Shown: one piece after another, positions 54,903 through 62,911 of the stretch
How the letters are laid out: every line of letters starts with the position of its first letter
Numbering within the stretch: the first letter of the stretch is position 1
NCBI RefSeq assembly: GCF_002834235.1
Contig: NZ_NNBY01000049.1
Coordinates: 1-63,505, forward strand
Length of the DNA stretch: 63,505 bases
Origin: Ruminococcus bromii
Lineage (GTDB): Bacteria; Bacillota; Clostridia; Oscillospirales; Acutalibacteraceae
Direction: 5' to 3'
The notes under the pieces: model-generated
The model's database searches: none
The model's input: the letters and a program-made list of their open reading frames with translations, nothing else
Told to the model about the DNA's origin: nothing
Position numbers and translations under genes: made by a program

Positions 54903-54963
54903 AATCAAGCCTCCAATATTTTTATACCTATATTGTACCAATGGAGTGGGAATTAATCAAGGG

Positions 54964-55890
54964 TTAAAGCAGAATATAGAACAAAATCGGTATCGTAAAA
55001 ACTGCCGTAAGCTGTGACACAAGCGCCATGCTTGCCCCGTCATCGGGACTTTTTCCGTAGGCTGACGGAATGATTACCGTGTTAAGTCCAAGCGGCATTG
55101 CATTTGCGCAAAGTGTTGCAACAACTGCCTCCTGAGGTGCGTTAAAAAGCTTTAACACAAGCACCGAAACCGTTGGCAGAAACACAAGGCGGATTCCTGC
55201 AACAACATAGGTCTGCCATTTGCCGAAAAGATTTGCAAAGCTGTAGCCGCCTATTACAAAACCTGTCAGAATCATTGCAATCGGAGACATACAGGCGGCG
55301 GTTGAATTGATTATTGTTGTAACAAGTCTGAATTTCGGAATCGGCAATAAACCGAGAATTGCTCCGATAAAAATTGAAACAAAAATCGGATTAACAAAAT
55401 TTTTCATTGAAAATTTGCCGTGTCCGTTCGGCACAAGCCACGCAATTCCTATTGAATAAGTAAACAGATTAAGCGGTAAAGTGAACATAAGATAGTCGAA
55501 AAGCTCCATGCTTTCTGCGCCGTATATTCCCGACACCATTGCAGTTCCGACAAATCCGAAATTTGAAACGGAAATTGAATAGCGGTACACCTTTTTCAGA
55601 TATTCCGTCTTACCAAGAAATCTTGAAACGGCAAATCCCGTTGCAATGCAAAACAGCAGAACCCCCGTGCTGTAGGCAATGAACACCCATTTTTCGCTTA
55701 TGTTTTTTACTGTACAATTGGTGCGGAATGTGTTAATTACAACGGCGGGCATAAGAATTCTGTTCTCAAGCTTTGAAAAAATTTCGGCTGAATTTTCCGG
55801 CAAAAATCCGCCCTGTCGGATTGTAAAACCGATAAATATAAACGAAAACAAAACCGCAATCTGAAAAATTACCGATGAAAAAATCTCCAC
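54964..55890 (-). CDS. AEC family transporter
   Basis: 308 residues from a GTG at 55890, eight bases after AGGGG; the longer ATG-started version begins in the upstream terminator and is rejected. About ten membrane segments. NFGFVGTAMVSGIYG and the tail LCANAMPLGLNTVIIPSAYG are family motifs (auxin efflux carrier fold). Exports organic acids or similar. Confidence 0.88.
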   Translation of the reverse strand: MEIFSSVIFQIAVLFSFIFIGFTIRQGGFLPENSAEIFSKLENRILMPAVVINTFRTNCTVKNISEKWVFIAYSTGVLLFCIATGFAVSRFLGKTEYLKKVYRYSISVSNFGFVGTAMVSGIYGAESMELFDYLMFTLPLNLFTYSIGIAWLVPNGHGKFSMKNFVNPIFVSIFIGAILGLLPIPKFRLVTTIINSTAACMSPIAMILTGFVIGGYSFANLFGKWQTYVVAGIRLVFLPTVSVLVLKLFNAPQEAVVATLCANAMPLGLNTVIIPSAYGKSPDDGASMALVSQLTAVFTIPILFYILL

Positions 55891-55915
55891 AAATTCATCC
55901 CCTTTTAAAGCCAAA

Positions 55916-55944
55916 ACACCCCCAGTCCGAGGGGCTGAGGGTGT
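55916..55944 (-). terminator. Terminator of the DUF1540 gene
   Basis: ACACCC (55916-55921) and GGGTGT (55939-55944) close a GC-rich hairpin with inner CCCAG/CTGAGG pairing. The minus strand continues with TTTTGG. Confidence 0.75.
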
Positions 55945-55959
55945 AAGCTTCAAATCAAA

Positions 55960-56142
55960 TTACTTGCAGCTGCACTTTGCTTCAAAGCTCTGGCAGTCCG
56001 TACACTGACAAACAGTCGGATTTGCCTCGTGAGTTCCGACCTTGATTGCTTCAAGCGAACAGTAGTCCTTTGTGCTGTTGTGATGCTTACAGTTTGTTAC
56101 CGAGCACATAATGCTTTGGTTACAATATGCATTGTTTTCCAT
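55960..56142 (-). CDS. DUF1540 domain protein
   Basis: 60 residues from the ATG at 56142, ten bases after GAGGAG; the ATG at 56151 lies too close to that site. Eight cysteines in the pattern IMCSVTNCKHH...YCSLEAIKVG...VCQCTDCQSF. Small clostridial metal-binding protein family, some spore-associated. Function unknown. Confidence 0.85.
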   Translation of the reverse strand: MENNAYCNQSIMCSVTNCKHHNSTKDYCSLEAIKVGTHEANPTVCQCTDCQSFEAKCSCK

Positions 56143-56262
56143 AGTATTCATTCTCCTCATTCATTTTTGCGGATTAGCCGCTTTTTATATTGTTTCTGCA
56201 TTTTGCGGATTTATACCGCACACTTTGAAACATCTGCAATAAAATGTACTGAGGTGAATTAC

Positions 56263-56595
56263 ATGAATGTTGTATCGGCTGTTTTTCTTGTTGTTTTTGC
56301 CGTAATCGGAATTTGTGCATTTGTCCGTGAATTAACATTTTTTCTCTTTCGTAACAGAAAAAATAATACCGTTATGTTTGTTGCTCCCGTCAGCGGAAAA
56401 TGTGAAAATGCTGAATATATTTTGCGAAGTGCTGCCGCAAAGGTAAAATGGATAAGCAGAGGAAGAAATGACTGTGTAATTTGCCTTGACTGCGGTATGG
56501 ACGATGAAACAAAAAGAATTTGCCAAAAAATATGTCGTGACTACGGCTTTGCAAAGCTTTTGACAAAACAGGAATTTTTAAAAATGATAAAGTAA
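56263..56595 (+). CDS. Small membrane-anchored protein, unknown
   Basis: 110 residues from the ATG at 56263 (GAGGTG upstream). One N-terminal membrane helix (about 3-28), then a basic stretch, and a soluble part with CVICLDCGMDDETKRICQ (three cysteines in the C-terminal half). No family recognised. It is the last gene before the CRISPR region. Confidence 0.6.
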   Translation: MNVVSAVFLVVFAVIGICAFVRELTFFLFRNRKNNTVMFVAPVSGKCENAEYILRSAAAKVKWISRGRNDCVICLDCGMDDETKRICQKICRDYGFAKLLTKQEFLKMIK

Positions 56596-56733
56596 AAATC
56601 CAAACGAAATTTAAACAAAAATACTGCCACGGAATATGCCGAGGTTTTATAAGACAGTATGATAAAACTGAATAAACCCAAGACATTGCATGGCAGTATG
56701 AGGCTTTGACTGTAAAAGGTCAAAGCCTTTTTC
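56596..56733 (+). other. Structured region with terminator
   Basis: ATACTGCCA (56621-56629) and TGGCAGTAT (56691-56699) could close a stem enclosing 61 bases. It is followed by a terminator AGGCTTTGAC (56701-56710) / GTCAAAGCCT (56719-56728) plus TTTTT. May be an unannotated small RNA or just the 3' end of the previous gene's message. Confidence 0.5.
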
Positions 56734-56884
56734 TTATCAAAAGTCTGTGAATGCATTTTTGCATAAATCGAAAAAGAGTGTAAGAATAGGCATTATAAAA
56801 AACACTATTATTATTTATTTATAATTACATATGTATCTGTTATATTGTACAAAGAAATGCGAATAAATTTGTAGACAATTATAA

Positions 56885-56948
56885 TTGTATTTTATTGTTT
56901 AAATGTGGTAAAATTCAATTAACAAAACAAATGCCCTTACAATAAACT
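56885..56948 (+). promoter_or_regulatory. Candidate cas12a promoters
   Basis: Two options: TTGTAT (56885-56890) with TAAAAT (56909-56914, spacer 18) and TTAACA (56919-56924) with TAAACT (56943-56948, spacer 18). The predicted CreR target (56932-56952) covers the second -10, or lies just after the first. The 56734-56884 stretch ahead is AT-rich with no gene. Confidence 0.45.
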
Positions 56949-56985
56949 AATATAAAAATTAATGTTGTGAGTGCTGTGAGTTTTG

Positions 56986-57027
56986 TAATTTCTACTTTGG
57001 TAGATTATTAGTTTTATTGTAGACAAG
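56986..57027 (+). ncRNA. CreR-like crRNA-like element upstream of cas12a
   Basis: 56986-57005 has the type V-A handle AATTTCTACTTTGGTAGAT with the TCTAC/GTAGA stem intact and only the loop changed from the array (TTTG for TATT). The 5' half of the repeat is absent. The bases after it begin TATTAGTTT, identical to the minus strand at 56952-56944, which is preceded by a TTTA PAM (56956-56953). Interpreted as a guide for Cas12a at its own gene. No spacer-repeat unit follows. Confidence 0.75.
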
Positions 57028-57066
57028 AAAAAATAACTTTAAACATGAAAGGAGAGCTAATATTTT

Positions 57067-60000
57067 ATGCAAGAGCATAAAAAAATATCGCATCTTACAC
57101 ACAGAAATTCAGTTCAAAAAACAATTAGGATGCAACTGAATCCTGTAGGTAAAACAATGGATTATTTTCAAGCAAAGCAAATTCTTGAGAATGATGAAAA
57201 GCTTAAAGAGGACTATCAGAAAATCAAGGAAATAGCAGACAGGTTTTACAGAAATTTGAATGAGGATGTACTTTCAAAAACCGGGTTAGATAAATTAAAA
57301 GATTATGCTGATATTTACTATCACTGTAATACGGATGCAGACCGAAAAAGACTTAATGAATGTGCATCGGAATTAAGGAAAGAAATCGTCAAAAATTTTA
57401 AGAATAGAGATGAGTATAACAAACTATTCAATAAAAAGATGATTGAGATAGTTCTTCCCAAACATCTTAAAAATGAGGACGAAAAGGAAGTTGTAGCCTC
57501 ATTTAAAAATTTCACAACATACTTTACAGGTTTCTTCACTAACAGAAAAAATATGTATTCGGACGGAGAAGAATCCACGGCAATCGCATATAGATGCATT
57601 AACGAAAATTTGCCTAAGCATCTTGACAATGTCAAGGTCTTTGAAAAAGCAATTTCTAAACTATCCAAAAATGCAATTGATGATTTAGGTGCCACTTATT
57701 CCGGCTTATGCGGTACAAATTTGTATGATGTTTTTACAGTTGATTATTTTAACTTTTTGCTTCCACAATCCGGAATTACCGAATATAACAAAATCATCGG
57801 CGGTTACACAACAAGCGACGGTACAAAAGTTAAGGGTATTAACGAATATATAAATTTGTACAATCAACAAGTATCCAAACGGGATAAAATTCCTAATCTT
57901 AAAATTTTGTATAAACAAATTTTAAGTGAGAGTGAAAAGGTATCATTCATACCGCCTAAGTTTGAAGATGACAACGAACTTTTATCGGCTGTTTCAGAGT
58001 TTTACGCAAACGACGAAACCTTTGACGGGATGCCATTAAAAAAAGCAATTGATGAAACAAAGCTATTATTCGGCAATTTAGATAATTCCTCTCTTAATGG
58101 AATTTACATTCAAAATGACCGATCCGTGACAAATCTGTCAAACAGTATGTTCGGTTCTTGGTCAGTAATAGAAGATTTATGGAACAAAAATTATGACTCC
58201 GTTAATTCAAACAGCAGAATCAAAGATATTCAAAAGCGTGAAGACAAAAGAAAAAAAGCATACAAAGCAGAAAAGAAACTTTCACTTTCATTTTTACAGG
58301 TTTTGATTTCCAATTCCGAAAATGATGAAATCAGAGAAAAGTCTATCGTAGATTACTACAAGACTTCTTTAATGCAACTTACCGACAATTTATCAGACAA
58401 ATACAAAGAAGCAGCACCTCTGTTCAGTGAAAATTACGATAATGAAAAAGGTTTGAAAAATGACGATAAATCTATTTCATTAATTAAAAATTTTCTTGAT
58501 GCCATAAAAGAAATTGAAAAATTCATCAAGCCTTTGTCCGAAACTAATATTACAGGTGAGAAAAATGATTTGTTTTACAGTCAGTTCACACCATTACTTG
58601 ATAATATCAGCAGAATAGACATATTATATGATAAGGTCAGAAACTATGTTACACAAAAACCGTTTTCAACCGATAAAATCAAACTTAACTTTGGTAATTC
58701 ACAGCTATTAAACGGCTGGGATAAAGACAAAGAAAGAGAGTACGGAGCCGTTTTGCTTTGTAAAGATGAAAAGTATTATCTTGCAATCATAGATAAAAGT
58801 AATAATAGTATTTTGGAAAATATTGATTTTCAAGACTGCAATGAAAGCGATTATTATGAAAAGATAGTTTATAAACTTCTGACTAAAATAAATGGAAATC
58901 TCCCGCGTGTTTTCTTTTCAGAAAAGCGCAAGAAACTTTTGTCACCATCAGACGAAATACTTAAAATTTATAAAAGCGGCACTTTCAAAAAAGGTGATAA
59001 GTTCAGCCTTGATGATTGCCATAAGTTAATTGATTTCTACAAAGAATCATTCAAAAAGTACCCAAATTGGTTAATTTATAACTTTAAATTTAAAAACACA
59101 AACGAATATAATGATATCAGCGAATTTTATAATGATGTTGCTTCACAGGGATATAATATTTCAAAAATGAAAATCCCGACAACATTTATTGACAAACTTG
59201 TAGATGAAGGAAAAATCTATCTTTTCCAACTCTACAACAAAGACTTTTCACCGCATAGCAAGGGTACTCCTAATCTGCATACACTTTATTTTAAAATGTT
59301 GTTTGATGAAAGAAATCTTGAAGATGTGGTGTACAAGCTTAACGGTGAGGCAGAAATGTTTTATCGTCCTGCAAGTATAAAATATGACAAACCAACTCAT
59401 CCCAAAAACACACCGATAAAAAATAAAAATACACTCAATGATAAAAAAGCAAGCACTTTTCCTTATGACTTAATTAAAGATAAACGCTACACTAAATGGC
59501 AGTTTTCACTTCACTTCCCTATTACCATGAATTTTAAAGCTCCGGATAAGGCAATGATCAATGATGATGTCAGAAATCTACTGAAATCCTGCAACAACAA
59601 TTTCATCATAGGAATTGACAGAGGCGAAAGAAACTTGCTTTATGTCAGCGTAATTGACAGCAACGGTGCTATAATATATCAGCACTCACTCAATATTATC
59701 GGAAACAAGTTTAAAGGAAAAACATACGAAACTAACTACCGGGAAAAACTTGCAACAAGAGAAAAAGATCGTACGGAACAGCGCCGTAACTGGAAAGCAA
59801 TTGAGAGTATAAAAGAACTCAAAGAGGGATATATCAGTCAGGCTGTGCATGTTATATGTCAGCTTGTTGTCAAGTACGATGCAATCATCGTTATGGAAAA
59901 GCTGACTGACGGATTCAAACGAGGTAGAACAAAGTTTGAAAAACAGGTTTATCAGAAATTTGAAAAAATGCTGATTGACAAACTTAATTACTATGTTGAC

Positions 60001-60804
60001 AAAAAGCTTGATCCCGACGAAGAAGGCGGTTTACTTCATGCCTACCAGCTTACGAACAAGCTTGAGAGCTTTGATAAGCTTGGTACGCAAAGCGGTTTTA
60101 TTTTCTATGTTCGTCCTGATTTTACAAGCAAAATTGATCCCGTTACCGGCTTTGTAAATTTGTTGTATCCTCGATATGAAAACATTGACAAAGCCAAAGA
60201 TATGATTTCAAGATTTGACGATATAAGATACAATGCCGGCGAGGACTTTTTTGAATTTGACATTGATTACGATAAGTTTCCAAAGACTGCGTCTGACTAT
60301 CGCAAAAAGTGGACAATCTGTACTAACGGCGAAAGGATTGAAGCTTTCAGAAATCCCGCAAACAATAACGAATGGAGTTATCGTACAATAATTCTTGCAG
60401 AAAAATTCAAAGAATTATTTGATAACAATTCTATAAATTATCGTGATTCTGACGATTTGAAAGCTGAAATTCTTTCACAGACAAAGGGCAAATTTTTTGA
60501 GGATTTCTTCAAATTATTAAGACTTACCCTACAGATGCGAAACAGTAACCCTGAAACAGGCGAGGACCGTATCCTTTCCCCCGTCAAGGACAAAAACGGC
60601 AATTTTTACGACAGTTCAAAATATGACGAAAAGAGCAAGCTTCCGTGTGATGCCGATGCAAACGGTGCGTACAACATTGCCCGCAAAGGTTTGTGGATTG
60701 TTGAACAATTCAAAAAAGCCGATAATGTTTCAACTGTCGAACCGGTAATCCACAATGACAAATGGCTGAAATTTGTTCAGGAGAATGATATGGCGAATAA
60801 TTAA
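57067..60804 (+). CDS. cas12a: CRISPR-associated endonuclease Cas12a (Cpf1), type V-A
   Basis: 1245 residues from the ATG at 57067 with AAAGGAG ten bases upstream. RuvC residues: Asp851 (GIDRGERN), Glu944 (IVMEKLTDG), Asp1197 (CDADANGAY). The Nuc-lobe Arg1158 is in LQMRNSN. The crRNA-processing set is His778, Lys787, Lys804 with Tyr808 where the related FnCas12a has Phe. PAM-reading Lys in NGWDKDKERE is kept. It binds crRNA made from the array, cuts DNA next to a T-rich PAM, and processes its own crRNA. Codon use is AT-richer than in flanking genes, suggesting acquisition. Repression of its own gene through the upstream handle is likely. Confidence 0.98.
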   Translation: MQEHKKISHLTHRNSVQKTIRMQLNPVGKTMDYFQAKQILENDEKLKEDYQKIKEIADRFYRNLNEDVLSKTGLDKLKDYADIYYHCNTDADRKRLNECASELRKEIVKNFKNRDEYNKLFNKKMIEIVLPKHLKNEDEKEVVASFKNFTTYFTGFFTNRKNMYSDGEESTAIAYRCINENLPKHLDNVKVFEKAISKLSKNAIDDLGATYSGLCGTNLYDVFTVDYFNFLLPQSGITEYNKIIGGYTTSDGTKVKGINEYINLYNQQVSKRDKIPNLKILYKQILSESEKVSFIPPKFEDDNELLSAVSEFYANDETFDGMPLKKAIDETKLLFGNLDNSSLNGIYIQNDRSVTNLSNSMFGSWSVIEDLWNKNYDSVNSNSRIKDIQKREDKRKKAYKAEKKLSLSFLQVLISNSENDEIREKSIVDYYKTSLMQLTDNLSDKYKEAAPLFSENYDNEKGLKNDDKSISLIKNFLDAIKEIEKFIKPLSETNITGEKNDLFYSQFTPLLDNISRIDILYDKVRNYVTQKPFSTDKIKLNFGNSQLLNGWDKDKEREYGAVLLCKDEKYYLAIIDKSNNSILENIDFQDCNESDYYEKIVYKLLTKINGNLPRVFFSEKRKKLLSPSDEILKIYKSGTFKKGDKFSLDDCHKLIDFYKESFKKYPNWLIYNFKFKNTNEYNDISEFYNDVASQGYNISKMKIPTTFIDKLVDEGKIYLFQLYNKDFSPHSKGTPNLHTLYFKMLFDERNLEDVVYKLNGEAEMFYRPASIKYDKPTHPKNTPIKNKNTLNDKKASTFPYDLIKDKRYTKWQFSLHFPITMNFKAPDKAMINDDVRNLLKSCNNNFIIGIDRGERNLLYVSVIDSNGAIIYQHSLNIIGNKFKGKTYETNYREKLATREKDRTEQRRNWKAIESIKELKEGYISQAVHVICQLVVKYDAIIVMEKLTDGFKRGRTKFEKQVYQKFEKMLIDKLNYYVDKKLDPDEEGGLLHAYQLTNKLESFDKLGTQSGFIFYVRPDFTSKIDPVTGFVNLLYPRYENIDKAKDMISRFDDIRYNAGEDFFEFDIDYDKFPKTASDYRKKWTICTNGERIEAFRNPANNNEWSYRTIILAEKFKELFDNNSINYRDSDDLKAEILSQTKGKFFEDFFKLLRLTLQMRNSNPETGEDRILSPVKDKNGNFYDSSKYDEKSKLPCDADANGAYNIARKGLWIVEQFKKADNVSTVEPVIHNDKWLKFVQENDMANN

Positions 60805-61104
60805 ATTCCGACTCTTTAACACGGTACTGTCGTTAAATATCACTCCGACAGTACCGTTGTCAAGGCTTGATATTTGACACAGATAATAAAAGAGTATATA
60901 ATCAGACTGAGGATACATAGAAAAAGTTTGGTTTTGCCAAGAATGAAGATTCCCCTTTGCTGATAGTCGGCTAACTTCTGCAAACCCAAGTCTTAATATT
61001 TATTTTTGTCCATATGGGGTTATTGAACAATGAAAAAGTTATTACAATCTCACATATGTTATTTAAGTTATTTTGAAATTTATGTAACATCATACAACGT
61101 AAGG
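60805..61104 (+). promoter_or_regulatory. Array leader region
   Basis: 300 bases with no open frame, AT-rich near the array. Holds the hairpin above and, at 61016-61028, GGGGTTATTGAAC, which is a near complement (11 of 13) of the first repeat bases GTTTAATAACCCT. The array promoter must be here, but I cannot fix it. Confidence 0.6.
60821..60857. terminator. Perfect 12-bp hairpin after cas12a
   Basis: ACGGTACTGTCG (60821-60832) and CGACAGTACCGT (60846-60857). No T run follows, so it may protect the message end or be a weak terminator. Confidence 0.6.
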
Positions 61105-61458
61105 GTTTAATAACCCTATATAATTTCTACTATTGTAGATATGCTTGGATAATTCTTAGCCGTGTCGTTTAATAACCCTATATAATTTCTACTATTGTAG
61201 ATCAAAAAGGACATCATTGACCTTGCCCCAGTTTAATAACCCTATATAATTTCTACTATTGTAGATATAGAGCCATCGTATGCCAATATCTCAGTTTAAT
61301 AACCCTATATAATTTCTACTATTGTAGATCCGTAATTATCGGACACAGAAGATTAGCGTTTAATAACCCTATATAATTTCTACTATTGTAGATAGTTCTA
61401 TAACCTTAACAATGCAGACTTTGTTTAATAACCCTATATAATTTCTACTTTTTTGATT
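61105..61458 (+). CRISPR. Type V-A CRISPR array, 6 repeats, 5 spacers
   Basis: 36-base repeat starting GTTTAATAACCC and ending AATTTCTACTATTGTAGAT, the Cas12a handle. Repeats start at 61105, 61167, 61231, 61294, 61358 and 61423. Spacers are 61141-61166 (26), 61203-61230 (28), 61267-61293 (27), 61330-61357 (28) and 61394-61422 (29). The last repeat matches only to 61449: its end ATTGTAGAT is replaced by TTTTTGATT. Same direction as cas12a, so the decayed repeat marks the leader-far end. No spacer was found to match this window by eye. Confidence 0.98.
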
Positions 61459-61984
61459 AGATAAAAAGGTTACTTGCACCGATTAACAACAAATTCATTT
61501 TGCTACAAAAATACAAGCCATACACAAACAAAAGCAGAGAGTCCGAAAGCTCTCTGCTTTTTATCGTTTTTTAACATTGTACCGAACCATTACAACAAAG
61601 TTACCTACATAGCTATGGGAATTATCATAAACAGAAAAAGTCACGACTGCATATGCAATCGTGACCGAGTTGGTGGAGATGATTCGGACACGGAGAAAGT
61701 CACGATTTAAAAATACTTGTGTCTGCCGAGTGAATTAAAAGGCTTTTAAGGAGTGTGATAAATACCTATATAGGCACCCCATAAAATTTTGTGTAAATAA
61801 TAATCCTTCAAGCAATAACAAAACAGCGGACTGCGGTGTAATCCGGCTTTCTTCACACTCCGCCCCACGCCGAACCCTTGACTTAGGCTGACAGTTTCTA
61901 CTGCCAAGATGCAGCAGACTTTTGCTGGCAAGTGTTAATGCGCGCACCGAGTGCACACTAAAAGCCGCAGGAATCCAACTGTGG
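61459..61984. other. Non-coding stretch between array and IS
   Basis: About 525 bases without a gene that has a ribosome site. Holds the terminator at 61534-61563, a palindrome at 61640-61665 and TTGGTGGAGATGA at 61670-61682. From about 61800 the DNA is richer in G and C and may be a remnant of another element. Open frames here are short and unsupported. Confidence 0.6.
61534..61563. terminator. Terminator downstream of the array
   Basis: GCAGAGAG (61534-61541) and CTCTCTGC (61550-61557), then TTTTTA. Minus strand also gives TTTG, so it may be bidirectional. Confidence 0.85.
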
Positions 61985-62039
61985 TGACCCCAAAAAGTTA
62001 GACTTGAAAGCGTAGTGACTTTTAGCTGCTACGCTTTTG

Positions 62040-62840
62040 TTATGCAACTAAGGCATTAATCCTGTACTCAACCGGACTTAACCAGCCGAGTTTCTGTTTG
62101 ATTCTCTTGTTGTTGTAGTAATCAATGTATTTGATAATTGCTTGTTTAAGCTCTTCATAGCTGTAATAAACTTTTCCATAATATATTTCTTGCTTTAATA
62201 TTCCAAAGAAATTTTCCATAACAGAGTTATCGTGACAATTTCCTTTTCTTGACATACTCTGAAATATTCTGTTTTCTTTCAGCTTTTGTGAATATGCTTT
62301 CATCTGATAAGCCCATCCTCTGTCAGAGTGAAAAGTCCTGCGATATGAACAGTCATTAGTAATAGTAATAGCTTCATCTAATGCACTCATAATGTTCTCG
62401 GCAGATGGCTTTTGAGATATGCCAAAACTCAGAATTTCTCCGTTAAACATATCCATAAATGGATCAAGATAGAGCTTTTTGATTATCATTCTGCCCTTGC
62501 TGTCAACCTCATAATACTTAAATTCACTTGTATCTGTTGTGATTTTCTGATGCGGTACACTTGTGTTAAATCTACGGTTAATCCTGTTTGGAGCAATCTT
62601 TCCTACTTTACCTTTGTATGAACTGTATTTTCTGCTTTTATGAATAAACGAGGTCACTTGCAGGTTCAATTTCTGAACAATTCTTTGAACTTTTTTCTTG
62701 TTTACAAAAATATTTCTGTTTCGCAATTCTCCCCAAATTCTGCGATAACCATAGTCTTTATGCACTTTTCGTATATCAAGAATTTCTTTTTCTAATTTTT
62801 CATCCGGGTTCTCTCGCTCAAATCTATTTTGCCAATACAT
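62040..62840 (-). CDS. IS3-family transposase OrfB (DDE)
   Basis: 266 residues from the first ATG; the frame reads on upstream through residues like RIIHSLRGEFRLKDILAV to about 62932. Region HKDYGYRRIWGELRN is the HTH_21 part, then the rve domain with catalytic acids in TTDTSEF, FHSDRGWAY and NSVMENFFG. Made by -1 frameshifting from orfA. It cuts and joins the IS ends. Confidence 0.93.
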   Translation of the reverse strand: MYWQNRFERENPDEKLEKEILDIRKVHKDYGYRRIWGELRNRNIFVNKKKVQRIVQKLNLQVTSFIHKSRKYSSYKGKVGKIAPNRINRRFNTSVPHQKITTDTSEFKYYEVDSKGRMIIKKLYLDPFMDMFNGEILSFGISQKPSAENIMSALDEAITITNDCSYRRTFHSDRGWAYQMKAYSQKLKENRIFQSMSRKGNCHDNSVMENFFGILKQEIYYGKVYYSYEELKQAIIKYIDYYNNKRIKQKLGWLSPVEYRINALVA

Positions 62841-62911
62841 ATATGTTGACTTTGGAAAAACTGTTACGGCAAGAATATCTTTTAGCCTGAATTCTCCTCG
62901 GAGACTGTGTA

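Noticed and set aside
60805..61104. Possible tracrRNA for the CRISPR system
   Set aside because: Cas12a needs none, and the only repeat complement here is 11 of 13 bases.
61474..61710. Open frame of 78 codons after the array
   Set aside because: It has no ribosome site, crosses the hairpin terminator at 61534-61563 and has an atypical composition. Not a gene.
61890..61912. TTTCTACT, like the start of a Cas12a handle
   Set aside because: Only eight bases match and there is no GTAGA partner, so no crRNA stem.
61735..61956. Minus-strand open frame of 73 codons
   Set aside because: Lies in the possible element remnant, has no ribosome site and no recognisable domain.
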